Counted from the stretch's first letter, positions 16,764 through 26,170 are shown. The stretch is DNA of 64,000 bases from Pandoraea eparura (GCF_902459725.1 NZ_CABPSH010000003.1:372001-436000); one strand, 5' to 3'. Numbers and translations: made by a program. The notes: generated by a model not told the origin, from the sequence alone.

Positions 16764-17891
16764 GTGCCAGGACTACTTCCCGATGTCGACCGCGAGGGAC
16801 TCCTCGAATATTCGGTCGTGTACACCGACCGATCCATCAATCACATGTCGCGACGCTTTCAGGGCGTCATGCGCGATATTTCCGATACGCTGAAAAAAGT
16901 CTACAACGCGAAGTCGGCGATCATCGTCCCGGGAAGCGGGACGTTCGGCATGGAAGCCGTGGCGCGGCAGTTCGCGACGAACAAGAAGTGCCTGGTCATT
17001 CGCAATGGATGGTTCAGCTTCCGCTGGTCGCAGATTTTCGACGCCGGCGGCATTCCGTCCGAGGCGACGGTCATGAAGGCGCGCCCCGTCGAGCCGGGAA
17101 GGCAAGCGGCCTTTGCGCCGGCCCCGATCGACGAGGTGGTGGCGGCGATCCGCGAACACAAGCCGGATCTGGTCTTCGCACCGCATGTCGAGACCGCCTC
17201 CGGCATGATGCTGCCTGACGCCTATTTGCGCGCGGTGGCCGACGCGGTGCATGCCGTTGGCGGCATGCTCGTGCTCGATTGCATCGCGTCCGGCACGGTC
17301 TGGGTCGACATGCAGGCGTGTGGCGTCGATGTGCTGATCAGCGCTCCGCAAAAGGGCTGGAGCGCCCCACCGTGCTGCGCCATGGTCATGCTCAGCCCGC
17401 TCGCCCGCGAACGGATCGACACCACCACGAGCACGAGTTTCGCTTGCGATCTGCGGCAATGGCTGCAGATCATGGAGGCTTACGAGAACGGTGGATTCGC
17501 CTATCACGCCACGATGCCCACGGACAGTCTCGCGACGCTGCGCGACGTGATGAAGGAAACCGAGGCCTACGGTTTCGACAAAGTGAAAGCGGAGCAGCTT
17601 GAACTCGGCGCGCGCATTCGCTCGCTCCTGACGGCGCAGGGCTTCAAGAGCGTGGCGGCGGAAGGCTTCGAGGCACCGGGGGTCGTGGTCAGCTATACGG
17701 ACGACGACGGCATTCGATCCGGCAAGAAATTTGCCGACGCCGGCGTGCAGATCGCCCCCGGCGTGCCGCTTCGATGCGACGAGCCCGACGATTTCAAGAC
17801 CTTCCGCATCGGATTATTCGGCCTGGACAAACTGCACGACGTCGACGGCGCGGTGGCCAGGTTCGCCAAGGCGTTGCAGAGTTTCGTGTAG
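16764..17891 (+). CDS. Class V PLP-dependent aminotransferase
   Basis: 375 residues. The PLP lysine lies in SAPQKGWSAPP, and the fold resembles alanine-glyoxylate/serine-pyruvate/phosphoserine-type aminotransferases, with GSGTFGMEAVARQF near residue 60 forming the phosphate-binding loop. The GTG at 16764 was chosen because a perfect GGAGG lies 5 bases upstream. An ATG 22 codons earlier has no ribosome site. The substrate is unknown. A weak hairpin follows the gene. It is monocistronic. Confidence 0.85.
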   Translation: MPGLLPDVDREGLLEYSVVYTDRSINHMSRRFQGVMRDISDTLKKVYNAKSAIIVPGSGTFGMEAVARQFATNKKCLVIRNGWFSFRWSQIFDAGGIPSEATVMKARPVEPGRQAAFAPAPIDEVVAAIREHKPDLVFAPHVETASGMMLPDAYLRAVADAVHAVGGMLVLDCIASGTVWVDMQACGVDVLISAPQKGWSAPPCCAMVMLSPLARERIDTTTSTSFACDLRQWLQIMEAYENGGFAYHATMPTDSLATLRDVMKETEAYGFDKVKAEQLELGARIRSLLTAQGFKSVAAEGFEAPGVVVSYTDDDGIRSGKKFADAGVQIAPGVPLRCDEPDDFKTFRIGLFGLDKLHDVDGAVARFAKALQSFV

Positions 17892-17955
17892 TGCGCGTGT
17901 CGGGACGCGTGCGCGGCGCTTGCGATCCATCGCGAGGTTGAATATCGCAAGCGCG

Positions 17956-17988
17956 CGATCGATGACGCGACGTCGGTCGCGTCGATCG
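17956..17988 (+). terminator. Hairpin downstream of the aminotransferase
   Basis: CGATCGA-ACGCGAC pairs with GTCGCGT-CGATCG around the loop GTCG, with a two-base bulge. It is followed by a T-richer stretch but no continuous T run. A weak terminator candidate. Confidence 0.35.
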
Positions 17989-18084
17989 ATTTGTCCGATT
18001 TGATTTGTCCAGATATCGCCCAGCGCCAGCGGTGGGGGCGCTTGCCCGGCGTGTTCTCCCAACGCGTGGAGACCAGGGGTGGCG

Positions 18085-18576
18085 TCATTTCTTGCCGACG
18101 TGACTGCCAAGCACCTCAATCGCTGAAATATCCACGAGATTCGAAGGCATCCCGATGCCGGGATTGCGGAACAGCCGCTTGTTTTGACGCGGGTAGTCAC
18201 AAACATCGTGCGGGAGCCGCTCTCCGACGACAATACATCGCAAGACCTCGGCACCGGTATTGCGGATCGAATGCGCCAAGCCGCCCTTCCGGTAACCGAT
18301 GAAATCCCCCGGGCCGATAATGAATTCCTCGTCCCCGATCACAGCAGTCGCCGTTCCGCTCAACACAAAAACGCACTCATCTTCGTGATGATGGACGTGA
18401 TACTCCGTCGTCTCATGCCCCGGCTCAACTTCAATGATGTGAAATCCGAACCCGGTGAGTCCAGTGGCGTCGCCCAGCGATTTGTTGGTCCGTTTTGCGT
18501 GCGGGTTCCGGAAATGCGTTTTCGCGATGCCGTCCATCCCGGCAATGTCTTCGCTTTTGATCAGGTACTTGCTCAT
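18085..18576 (-). CDS. Cupin-domain protein
   Basis: 163 residues, one cupin barrel. Motif 1 (EYHVHHHEDECVFVLSG) near residues 58-74 supplies histidines and a glutamate for a metal. Motif 2 (GDFIGYRKGGLAHSIRN) lies near 92-108. The histidine-rich motif suggests a metal-bound enzyme or binding protein, but the reaction is unknown. The start at 18576 fits the family. It stands alone, converging with the aminotransferase. Confidence 0.87.
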   Translation of the reverse strand: MSKYLIKSEDIAGMDGIAKTHFRNPHAKRTNKSLGDATGLTGFGFHIIEVEPGHETTEYHVHHHEDECVFVLSGTATAVIGDEEFIIGPGDFIGYRKGGLAHSIRNTGAEVLRCIVVGERLPHDVCDYPRQNKRLFRNPGIGMPSNLVDISAIEVLGSHVGKK

Positions 18577-18865
18577 TGCAATGGCGCCTCATGGTTGACG
18601 GTGGTGGCCCATTCTAGGGCAAGTCGCGCCGCCGCCGGCACACCAACGCCGTCTATCGGCGCTTGCGTTGGAACGCCATACCCACGGCCACGAAGGACCG
18701 TGAGCGACTGTGGATTCGACCGGTGGATGCAACACACTAGAGATGTGTGAGCAGCGGGAGTGTTGCCGATTTCCAAGAGTTCCGGGAGTTTGGGTGTTTG
18801 CCTAGGCGAGCAAATGTTGCATGGCGCACTCTCACGAATACCCGCCTCGGGAGCAGTCTCCCTGG

Positions 18866-19831
18866 TTAAGCGCGGACGACCTCAGGTCCAGTTCGCAGCG
18901 CCGGCGCAATTTCAAGTTCCTTCGCGTAGCCTTCAAGAGGCTCGGCGACGTGCGTCTTCAACGACTCGACGAACCGCTTGATTTTTGCATCGACGAACTG
19001 ACGAGATGGGTAGACAGCGTACACGTTGCGGACATGCGTGTGGTACTGCGGCAGTACGCGAACGAGCGCGCCGCTGCGCAGGTCATCGATAGCTGAGAAT
19101 GCCGCCAGGAGGCCGATCCCAGCCCCGTCCCGAAGGGCATGCGACATCGAATCCATATCGTTGACGCTGAAGTGAGGGCCGGTGGGGCGGAAGATCGAAT
19201 CGCCGGCGGGGCTCTGTAGACGCCATTCGTCGGGCGCGTAATCGACTGTCCCGAGCAACACGCATTGATGGTCGACAAGGTCGTCTGGGCACGCCGGCGC
19301 GCGATGTGTCGCGAGATAAGCGGGTGACGCTGCGAGGATGCAATGGCTGGTGCCGATGTTCTGGCTCACATATGCGGAATCGGGCAGCGTTCGCGCAATC
19401 ACGATCCCGACGTCGAGTTGCTCTTCGAGCAGATTCGGCATGCGTTGCGACAGTAAGAGCTCGACCGACACCTCCGGATATGACTTGCGGTACGCGAGGA
19501 CGGCCCGTGTCACTAGATTGCGCCCGAGTCCAGGAACCGAGTGAACGCGCAACGCGCCGCGAGGCTCGAGCAAAGCGTCACGTGCCTCGGCCTCTGCATG
19601 CTCCACATCGGCCAAGATGGCCACGCACCGGTCGTAGAACCGCCGTCCAGCATCGGTGACGACAAGGCGGCGCGTTGAGCGTTGCATGAGCTTTGTGTCG
19701 AGCGAATCCTCAAGCACCGAAACCGCGCGCGAGATGTTACCCACTGTCGTGTCCAAATGGTTCGCGACGGCGGTGAAACTGCCCATCTCCACGACTCTAG
19801 CAAAAATCGACATGTTATATAGCTTGTCCAT
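18866..19831 (-). CDS. LysR family transcriptional regulator
   Basis: 321 residues. The N-terminal winged helix-turn-helix (about 1-60, with AVANHLDTTVGNISRAVSVLE) is followed by a LysR substrate-binding domain (about 90-300). It is divergent from the aldehyde dehydrogenase operon across a 361-base spacer and is its likely activator. Some overlap in sequence style to AaeR/DmlR-like regulators is apparent, but the effector cannot be told. Confidence 0.93.
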   Translation of the reverse strand: MDKLYNMSIFARVVEMGSFTAVANHLDTTVGNISRAVSVLEDSLDTKLMQRSTRRLVVTDAGRRFYDRCVAILADVEHAEAEARDALLEPRGALRVHSVPGLGRNLVTRAVLAYRKSYPEVSVELLLSQRMPNLLEEQLDVGIVIARTLPDSAYVSQNIGTSHCILAASPAYLATHRAPACPDDLVDHQCVLLGTVDYAPDEWRLQSPAGDSIFRPTGPHFSVNDMDSMSHALRDGAGIGLLAAFSAIDDLRSGALVRVLPQYHTHVRNVYAVYPSRQFVDAKIKRFVESLKTHVAEPLEGYAKELEIAPALRTGPEVVRA

Positions 19832-20192
19832 CCCATCTGTCCCATTCGTCTGAATTCATCGTATCGGCCCCAAGCCATGCGGTTCAAATGCCATGTGGCA
19901 TGGGCACCCGTCCATCGTAGGCGATCCCCGCCTTGCGTTTCGGCAAGCGTAACCGAGTCACGCACACCGATTCTCTCTTTCACGGGAAGAATCATTCTCT
20001 CCACGCAGGCTAAAACCAGCCGTGCTTCTCACCTAGACTGGGTTCCGCAGACAGGCACTCACTGAGAACTGTGAGCCGCCGCGGTGGCGTCCGTCAGCAT
20101 CGAGAGGCTTGACAGCGCTGGCTAGCCCCCACCCATTTGGCAGGGCATGCGTGCACATCGATTCGATTACTACTTACTTAAGTGCGAAAACA
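19832..20192. promoter_or_regulatory. Divergent control region between LysR gene and aldehyde dehydrogenase operon
   Basis: 361 bases without a convincing gene. An 11-bp palindrome AGAATCATTCT lies at 19988-19998 and is the best operator candidate seen. A LysR T-N11-A site cannot be singled out by eye. Confidence 0.45.
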
Positions 20193-21629
20193 ATGAACAC
20201 TCACTACGACTCACTCTATCTATTTATCAACGGCGAATGGGTTGCAGCCGGCGAGCGCGATACCGCCCCGGTCATCAATCCTGCCACATTGCAGGAACTG
20301 GCACGCTTGCCGCTTGCGACTGCAAACGACCTCGACTTGGCGTTGCAGACGGCAAAGCGCGCATTCGACGTGTGGCGCAATACTGCGCCGGCGGAGCGCG
20401 CACGTATTCTTAAAGGCGGCGCGAACCTTATTCGCGAGCGCAGCGCTCACATTGCGGAATTGCTGACGCTTGAAGAGGGCAAGCCGCTCGCCGAGAGCCT
20501 TGATGAAGTGCTGCGTGCTGCCGAATACTTCGAATGGTTCGCGGAAGAAGCTCGTCGTATCGACGGTCGCGTTGTACCGTCGAATCGCCCTGGAGTGCAG
20601 CAACTGGTGAAGCGGCAGGCCATCGGGCCGGTGGCGGCCTTCACCCCATGGAATTTCCCGGCCATCACGCCGGCTCGTAAGCTCTCGGCGGCACTGGCTG
20701 CGGGTTGCAGCGTCATCATCAAACCCGGCGAGGAAAGCCCTGCGACGGCACTCGCGCTTGCCCGCGCACTCGACGATGCAGGTTTGCCCAAGGGCGTGCT
20801 TCAGGTGGTCTTCGGCGTGCCCGATGAGGTGTCGAAGACGCTGATTGCGTCGCCGATTATCCGCAAAGTGACGTTCACCGGCTCCCTTCCCATCGGACGA
20901 CTGCTGGCTGCGCGGGCCGCCGAAGGCGTGAAGCCTATTACGCTTGAACTTGGCGGCCACGGTCCCGTGCTCGTATTTAAGGACGCCGACGTCGAACGTG
21001 CTGCTGTCGAAGGCGCTGCTAACCGCTTTCGGGGCACAGGCCAGGTCTGCATCTCGTCAACGCGTTTCCTGATTCAACGCGAGGTCTACGAGCAGTTCGT
21101 TGGTCACTTCGTGTCCGCTACCCAGAGGCTCAAGGTGGGCGACGGCATGCAGCCCGGCACGCAAGTTGGCCCGCTCGCGAATCTGCGGCAGATTGCAAAG
21201 ATGGAAGAGCTCGTCGCCGATGCGGTGGCGCGCGGCGCAAAGGTGCTGATCGGCGGAAAGCGCATCGCGAGCGAGGGCTACTTCTTCGAACCGACCGTGC
21301 TCGCCGACGTACCACAGGACGCCCGAGTGATGCATGAGGAGCCGTTCGGTCCCATTGCGGTCTTGATGCGATTCGGCCAACTGGAAGACGGTCTCGCCGA
21401 AGCGAACCGCCTGCCGTATGGCCTATCGGCCTATGCGTTCACGAATAACGCGCGCACTGCCATCGACGTTGGCGACGGGCTGGAAGCCGGGATGATTGGC
21501 ATTAATCAGTACCGCATCGTGTCTACCGAGCTTCCTTTCGGTGGCCTTAAGGAAAGTGGAATCGGCTCCGAAGGTGGTGCCGAAGGCATCGAGTACTACC
21601 TTACCAACAAGTTCATCAGTCAAATCTGA
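20193..21629 (+). CDS. NAD(P)-dependent aldehyde dehydrogenase, succinate-semialdehyde type
   Basis: 478 residues. It oxidises an aldehyde to an acid. The catalytic cysteine lies in GTGQVCISSTR near residue 285 and the general base glutamate in ELGGHGP near 250. The cofactor site shows FTPWNFP near 150 and KPGEESP near 177. The start at 20193 (MNTHYDSLYLF) fits the family; the longer reading adds 28 non-family residues. First gene of a three-gene operon under the divergent LysR. Closest in style to succinate-semialdehyde dehydrogenases, but an aromatic or other aldehyde is possible given the neighbours. Confidence 0.92.
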   Translation: MNTHYDSLYLFINGEWVAAGERDTAPVINPATLQELARLPLATANDLDLALQTAKRAFDVWRNTAPAERARILKGGANLIRERSAHIAELLTLEEGKPLAESLDEVLRAAEYFEWFAEEARRIDGRVVPSNRPGVQQLVKRQAIGPVAAFTPWNFPAITPARKLSAALAAGCSVIIKPGEESPATALALARALDDAGLPKGVLQVVFGVPDEVSKTLIASPIIRKVTFTGSLPIGRLLAARAAEGVKPITLELGGHGPVLVFKDADVERAAVEGAANRFRGTGQVCISSTRFLIQREVYEQFVGHFVSATQRLKVGDGMQPGTQVGPLANLRQIAKMEELVADAVARGAKVLIGGKRIASEGYFFEPTVLADVPQDARVMHEEPFGPIAVLMRFGQLEDGLAEANRLPYGLSAYAFTNNARTAIDVGDGLEAGMIGINQYRIVSTELPFGGLKESGIGSEGGAEGIEYYLTNKFISQI

Positions 21630-21642
21630 GGAGCGAATAATC

Positions 21643-21972
21643 ATGTCAAAAGCCAATTTCGACAGCCCGCGTGAAGCCGCGCGCGCGTTCACACCTAAGC
21701 TCGCAGCGCTCGTCGACGATGTGCTGTTCCCGCAGGTCTGGGCCGACCCGGCGCTTTCGCCGCGCGATCGCAGCCTTGTGACAGTCGCCGCATTAATCGT
21801 GGGTGGCCACCCAGACGAACTTCCCGCACATCTGCGACGTGCCTTGAGCAACGGCGTCACGCGTGAGGAGCTGGCAGCAATCATTACCCACTTAGCGTTC
21901 TACGCGGGTTTCCCGGCCGCCATCTCAGCTTCTGCCGCTGCGCAATCGACGCTCGGCGATGTACAGCCATAA
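21643..21972 (+). CDS. Carboxymuconolactone decarboxylase (CMD/AhpD-like) family protein
   Basis: 109 residues, a single CMD helical domain with SPRDRSLVTVAALIVGGHPDELPAHLRRAL-type core (residues ~38-67). There is no CxxC redox pair, so it belongs with the decarboxylase/tautomerase-like members rather than AhpD peroxidases. An AGGAG site lies about 10 bases before the ATG, immediately after the dehydrogenase stop. It is co-transcribed with the aldehyde dehydrogenase and the quinone oxidoreductase. Function unknown. Confidence 0.85.
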   Translation: MSKANFDSPREAARAFTPKLAALVDDVLFPQVWADPALSPRDRSLVTVAALIVGGHPDELPAHLRRALSNGVTREELAAIITHLAFYAGFPAAISASAAAQSTLGDVQP

Positions 21973-21986
21973 CAGGATATGCAACC

Positions 21987-22973
21987 ATGAAAGCCATCAC
22001 CTTCAACGAATTCGGCGATGCCGATGTTCTGAAACTCGCCGAGGTTTCTGAACCGGAACTGCGCCCCGACGACCTGCTCGTGCGAGTCCATGCGGCTGGT
22101 GTGAACCGCGCTGACCTCACGCATCGCCGCGGTGGATACGGCCGGCCGAACTTCGGCGACTCGACCATCATGGGCCTGGAAATCGCGGGCGAAGTACTGG
22201 AGGTCGGCGCCTCGGTCAAAGGCTACAAGGTGGGCGACCGCGTCATGGGTGTGGTCGGCGGCGGCGCGTATGCCGAAATCGCACGCATCGACTGGCGTAT
22301 GGCGATGCCCATTCCGGAGCAGTTGGATTACGTGCACGCGGCGGCTATCCCCGAAGTGTTCGTCACCGCACATGAAGCGATGATGCATCTCGGCCGACTC
22401 AAGCAAGGAGACGCCGTGCTCATTCACGCGGCGGCAGGCGGTGTGGGTTCCGCGGCGGTACAGCTCGCATATGCAACCGGAGCCACCGTGTTCGCGACGG
22501 CCGAAGGATCGAAGCTCGAACGTGTTGTTCAACTGGGCGCCGACCATGTCATAGACTACCGCACACAGGATTTTGCAGCCTTCGTCGCGCAAAAGACTGG
22601 TGGGCGGGGCGTCGATGTTGTGATTGATTTCGTCGGCGAGCCATATTTTGCGCGCAATATAGCTTCGCTCGCGCACGGAGGGCGTCTTGTGCAAGTTGGG
22701 ATTCTGGGTGGGGGCGGGCAAGTGAGTGTCGACCTGGAGACCATTCTGTACCACCATATCCAGATTATCGGCACGGTCATGAAGTCGCGCGCTCAGGCTG
22801 AAAAGCACGCTATGGTCGGGCGCTTCCGTGAACATTGGCTCAACCGCTTCTCCGGTGGCAGGCGCCTCGAACCTGTTGTCGACAGTACGTTTCCTCTGGC
22901 GAGGGCTGCCGACGCCCATAGACGCATGGAATCGGCGGAGAATGTGGGGAAAATCATCCTGACGACGAGTTGA
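21987..22973 (+). CDS. Zinc-less quinone oxidoreductase (MDR superfamily)
   Basis: 328 residues. A GroES-like N-terminal domain and a Rossmann domain with HAAAGGVGSAAVQLA near residue 147 mark an NAD(P)H-dependent quinone/enone reductase of the QOR/PIG3 type. Structural zinc cysteines are absent. It reduces electrophilic carbonyls using NADPH. Third gene of the LysR-controlled operon, 14 bases after the CMD gene. Confidence 0.9.
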   Translation: MKAITFNEFGDADVLKLAEVSEPELRPDDLLVRVHAAGVNRADLTHRRGGYGRPNFGDSTIMGLEIAGEVLEVGASVKGYKVGDRVMGVVGGGAYAEIARIDWRMAMPIPEQLDYVHAAAIPEVFVTAHEAMMHLGRLKQGDAVLIHAAAGGVGSAAVQLAYATGATVFATAEGSKLERVVQLGADHVIDYRTQDFAAFVAQKTGGRGVDVVIDFVGEPYFARNIASLAHGGRLVQVGILGGGGQVSVDLETILYHHIQIIGTVMKSRAQAEKHAMVGRFREHWLNRFSGGRRLEPVVDSTFPLARAADAHRRMESAENVGKIILTTS

Positions 22974-23090
22974 GCGGCATCGCCAGGCACTCGGAGACGC
23001 TCCAACTTAGATGGCGGAGACTTGTCGAGTTTCGGCCATCTATCGCTGCCGACTGAGTGTCGCTTCATGGCCGATCACCGACATACCACC

Positions 23091-24224
23091 TCACGGCACG
23101 ACGGCATCAGCGCCGAGGATGCTCATCAACGACCTCGCGTTGCGCTGCCCCTGATCCTCGTAATTGTTGTTGAACACCACATACACGCGGGCAACCTCCT
23201 TGGCGATGACGCGAATCGGATCGACCAGCGCCGCCAGTTCCGCGTCGCGATAGTCATAGTTGAAGCGATCCGACGCTGCGGTGCTATCTCGCACGTTCCA
23301 CGTTTCTTGATTGCGCCCATGCAGGCGAACGACGGCGGCGAGCGGCGTGGTCGTCGCCCAGACCATCGGAATGCTGTTCGCGAAGCCCTGCGGCTCGTCG
23401 ACGATCGTGTTGACCCAGCCCAACTCTCGCAGCCACGCCAGTGTCGCCTCGCCGTGCGCCCCGTCGAACCAGCCACGGTGCCGAAACTCCGCCGCCACGC
23501 CGTAGCCCTGCATCCGCTGCGCACATACCTCGATGTGCGCCCGGCTCGCGCGATCTCCCGTCAGCCAGGGCGGAAACTGAAAATGCACCAATCCCAGCTT
23601 CCCCGCCTGCCGCAACGGAGCGAGCGCCTCGAGATAGCGCCGCCAGATCTCGTCTCTGAGCGTATCGGGAAGGTCCTTGTAGTAGACGTTCGCGCGCGGC
23701 CCCGGCGGTAGCTCAGTCTGCAGGTCTCGGGGAAACGCAATACGGGGCGTCTGGTGCCCGGTGAGCAAACGGAATGCCTTGATGTTGAAGACGAACGCGC
23801 GCGGCGTGCGCTCGGCCCAAAGCTGCGCGTTGGATGCCGAGGGCATGGCGTAGTAGCTGCTGTCGACCTCGACCATCGGGAACTGGCTCGCATAGTAGCG
23901 AAGCCGCGCCTCGGCCGACGTATGCCCCGGTGGATAAAACCGCTTGCAGGCGATCAGCGACTTGTCCGTCCACGACGCCGTGCCGACATACACGTTCGGG
24001 CCAGCCGTCGCGGTACTTACCGGAGCATCGGCGGCGGTAGCGACGTCCTCGGCATCGGTGTCGTCGCTGCCGAGGACGTCGCTCACGTCGGTTGCGTCGG
24101 TGTCGCTGTCGGTGACGTCGGTGACGTCGCTGCCAACGGTGGCACCGGTTGCGTCAACGCCGTAGGCACTGTCGGGCGCCAGCCAATCGGCCTGCCCCGA
24201 GGTGGGCAATTTCACTCGGCTCAT
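23091..24224 (-). CDS. DUF72 family protein with acidic N-terminal insert
   Basis: 377 residues. From residue ~78 on it is a DUF72 TIM-barrel protein, opening with VYVGTASWTDKSL and carrying AERTPRAFVFNIKAF and the conserved AAEFRHRGWFDG region. Function of the family is unknown. Residues ~22-76 form a low-complexity insert of Asp/Thr/Val/Ser repeats (DVTDVTDSDTDATDVSDV) not typical of the family. A GGGAGG ribosome site sits in front of the ATG at 24224. Members are usually 240-300 residues, so the extra length is the insert. Confidence 0.86.
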   Translation of the reverse strand: MSRVKLPTSGQADWLAPDSAYGVDATGATVGSDVTDVTDSDTDATDVSDVLGSDDTDAEDVATAADAPVSTATAGPNVYVGTASWTDKSLIACKRFYPPGHTSAEARLRYYASQFPMVEVDSSYYAMPSASNAQLWAERTPRAFVFNIKAFRLLTGHQTPRIAFPRDLQTELPPGPRANVYYKDLPDTLRDEIWRRYLEALAPLRQAGKLGLVHFQFPPWLTGDRASRAHIEVCAQRMQGYGVAAEFRHRGWFDGAHGEATLAWLRELGWVNTIVDEPQGFANSIPMVWATTTPLAAVVRLHGRNQETWNVRDSTAASDRFNYDYRDAELAALVDPIRVIAKEVARVYVVFNNNYEDQGQRNARSLMSILGADAVVP

Positions 24225-24385
24225 GCCAAATCCTCCCGTGGCGGCAAGCGTTGTGTTCGTGCGGTTGCGTTGCGCCAGTATAGGGCGAGCGCGCACGCAA
24301 GGCATGGGGACTGGACTAGGACGAACGGGTGCGATACTGCGCGCAGATCTGATCCGGCACGCGTTCCCCGCACCGTGCCGTTTAT

Positions 24386-24419
24386 GCGGCCCGCAGCTCA
24401 CCCTGCGGGCCGCCTTTTT
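24386..24419 (+). terminator. Strong Rho-independent terminator with no gene upstream
   Basis: A perfect 11-bp GC-rich stem (24386-24396 with 24403-24413), a 6-nt loop and a run of five T (24415-24419). It faces the + strand, in the spacer before the flavin reductase. A second hairpin (CGGCACG 24355-24361 with CGTGCCG 24374-24380) precedes it. It implies a short + strand transcript, either a leader/attenuator or a small RNA. Confidence 0.8.
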
Positions 24420-24539
24420 CGGTTCCCCGCTTTCGTCACGAAGGCCTCCGGCATGTCGCCATGCCGCGCTATCATGGGCCGCTTGCCTTCACGCCAGCCA
24501 TTACGCCAGCCATCAAGTTACGCCTGCCGAGTGCCCGCC

Positions 24540-24866
24540 ATGACCGAACGCCTGCCCGTCGAACTCTCCAAAGCCTATCGTCCGCTCAATCACGGCCCGA
24601 CCGTTCTCGTGGGCGGTGCGCACGACGCGCGCCGCAACGTTATGGCCGCCGCCTGGTCGATGCCGCTGGATTTCTCGCCGCCCAAGGTCGCCGTCGTCAT
24701 CGACCGCAACACGCTCACGCGTGAACGGGGCGAGGCGGCCTGGGCCGACCCAAGCGCGTTGCACAATGGGCACTGGCAGGTCGAGCCCGGTGCGGCGCGC
24801 AGCCTTCACTATATTGCCGGCGGCCACTTCTTCGAAACCGGCGAAGCGTTCGAAGTCAAATCATGA
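24540..24866 (+). pseudogene. Flavin reductase family protein with large internal deletion
   Basis: 108 residues instead of about 190-200. The N-terminal part (LNHGPTVLVGGAHDARRNVM) and the C-terminal part (AAWADPSALHNGHW, then SLHYIAGGHFFETGEA) both belong to the FMN-binding flavin reductase/DUF447-like family. The middle ~80-90 residues, which should lie between the two after TLTRE, are missing without breaking the frame. The flavin-binding barrel cannot be complete, so I call it a degenerate gene, though it could make a stable short protein. Its stop overlaps the start of the next gene (ATGA). Confidence 0.65.
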
Positions 24867-26170
24867 GCCACTCCTCGCCTGCGTCACACGATGTCGACAC
24901 CCCACACGACAGCCCTCAGGACGTCGCGAATGAGGTCGCGCAAGCCGCCCGCGCCCTCTGGCGCACGAACGGCGCGCCCCCGGCCACCGGCGCAACGCCC
25001 CCGCATTTGCCAAGTGACGACGGGCGGGGCAGAATTGACGCCGTCCCAGATATCATCGATCGAGAGTCGCCTTTGGCGACCGCCCGTCGCGAAATGACAG
25101 CTTCCGGAGCCGACTTCCACGCATCGCATGCCCCCGCGTCCCCGTCGAGGCGGGGCCTGACCTCTGGCGTGCCCCTCGACGAGGCCGAACGTCTCGCAGC
25201 GCTGCGCCGTTATGACATTCTCGATACGCCGCCCGAGCCGGCGTTCGACCGCATCGTGCGCCTTGCGTCCTATGTGGTCGGCGCGCCGATCTCGCTGGTC
25301 TCGCTGATCGACGAGTCCCGCCAGTGGTTCAAGGCGCGCCAGGGCATCGAAACCACGCAGACCCCGCGCTCGATCGCCTTCTGTGCCCATGCGATTCTCG
25401 ACGACGACGTCCTCGTCGTGCCCGACGCGCGCGACGACCTGCGCTTCGCCGATAACCCACTGGTGATGGGCGATCCAAACATCCGGTTCTATGCCGGCGC
25501 GCCACTGCGCACGCCCGAAGGCCATCGCTTGGGCACCCTGTGCGTGATGGACCGCCGTCCCCGCACACTCGACGACGAGAAGCGTGCCCTGCTCGCGGAT
25601 CTGTCCGCGCTCGTCGTCGACGCCCTCGAGCTGCGTCGCGTCAACAAAGTGCTGGGTGACATGGCCATGCGCGACGGACTGACCGGCGTGCTCAATCGCC
25701 GCGCCTTCCTGATGCAAGCCGAACGTCTGTTTTCCGCAGCGCGCGCTCAGCAGCGTCGTTTGTCCGTGCTGATGCTCGATATCGACCATTTCAAGCGGAT
25801 CAACGACACCTGGGGTCATGCCGTCGGCGACCGCGTCATCGTGGAGTTGACGCAGATCATGCGCGCCACGCTGCGCAAAGGCACGGCGATCGGTCGCCTG
25901 GGCGGCGAGGAATTCGCCGTGCTGCTGCCCGAGGCCGACGCACAACGCGCCATGCAGGCCGCCGAACGCCTGCTCATCGCGATCGGCGGCGCCAGCGTGC
26001 CCGGCCCCAGCGGTCCCAAAGTCCCCGCCGGGCCGATCCGCTTTTCCGCCAGCATCGGCATCGGCAGCCTCACCCCCGACGACGCCGAATTCGGCACCCT
26101 GCTGCAGCGTGCCGACCGCGCGCTTTACACCGCCAAGCAGTCCGGCCGCAATCGCGTGGCCGTGGCGTGA
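24863..26170 (+). CDS. GAF-GGDEF diguanylate cyclase
   Basis: 435 residues, soluble. After a disordered N-terminal ~110 residues come a GAF domain (about 130-270, with RQWFKARQGIETTQTPRSIAFC) and a GGDEF domain (about 280-435). The active-site loop is GRLGGEEF, intact, so it should make c-di-GMP from two GTP. The inhibitory I-site is altered: the RxxD position five residues upstream reads RKGT, so product inhibition is probably lost. The start overlaps the flavin reductase stop. The likely signal is redox, light or a small ligand bound by GAF (unknown). Confidence 0.9.
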   Translation: MSHSSPASHDVDTPHDSPQDVANEVAQAARALWRTNGAPPATGATPPHLPSDDGRGRIDAVPDIIDRESPLATARREMTASGADFHASHAPASPSRRGLTSGVPLDEAERLAALRRYDILDTPPEPAFDRIVRLASYVVGAPISLVSLIDESRQWFKARQGIETTQTPRSIAFCAHAILDDDVLVVPDARDDLRFADNPLVMGDPNIRFYAGAPLRTPEGHRLGTLCVMDRRPRTLDDEKRALLADLSALVVDALELRRVNKVLGDMAMRDGLTGVLNRRAFLMQAERLFSAARAQQRRLSVLMLDIDHFKRINDTWGHAVGDRVIVELTQIMRATLRKGTAIGRLGGEEFAVLLPEADAQRAMQAAERLLIAIGGASVPGPSGPKVPAGPIRFSASIGIGSLTPDDAEFGTLLQRADRALYTAKQSGRNRVAVA

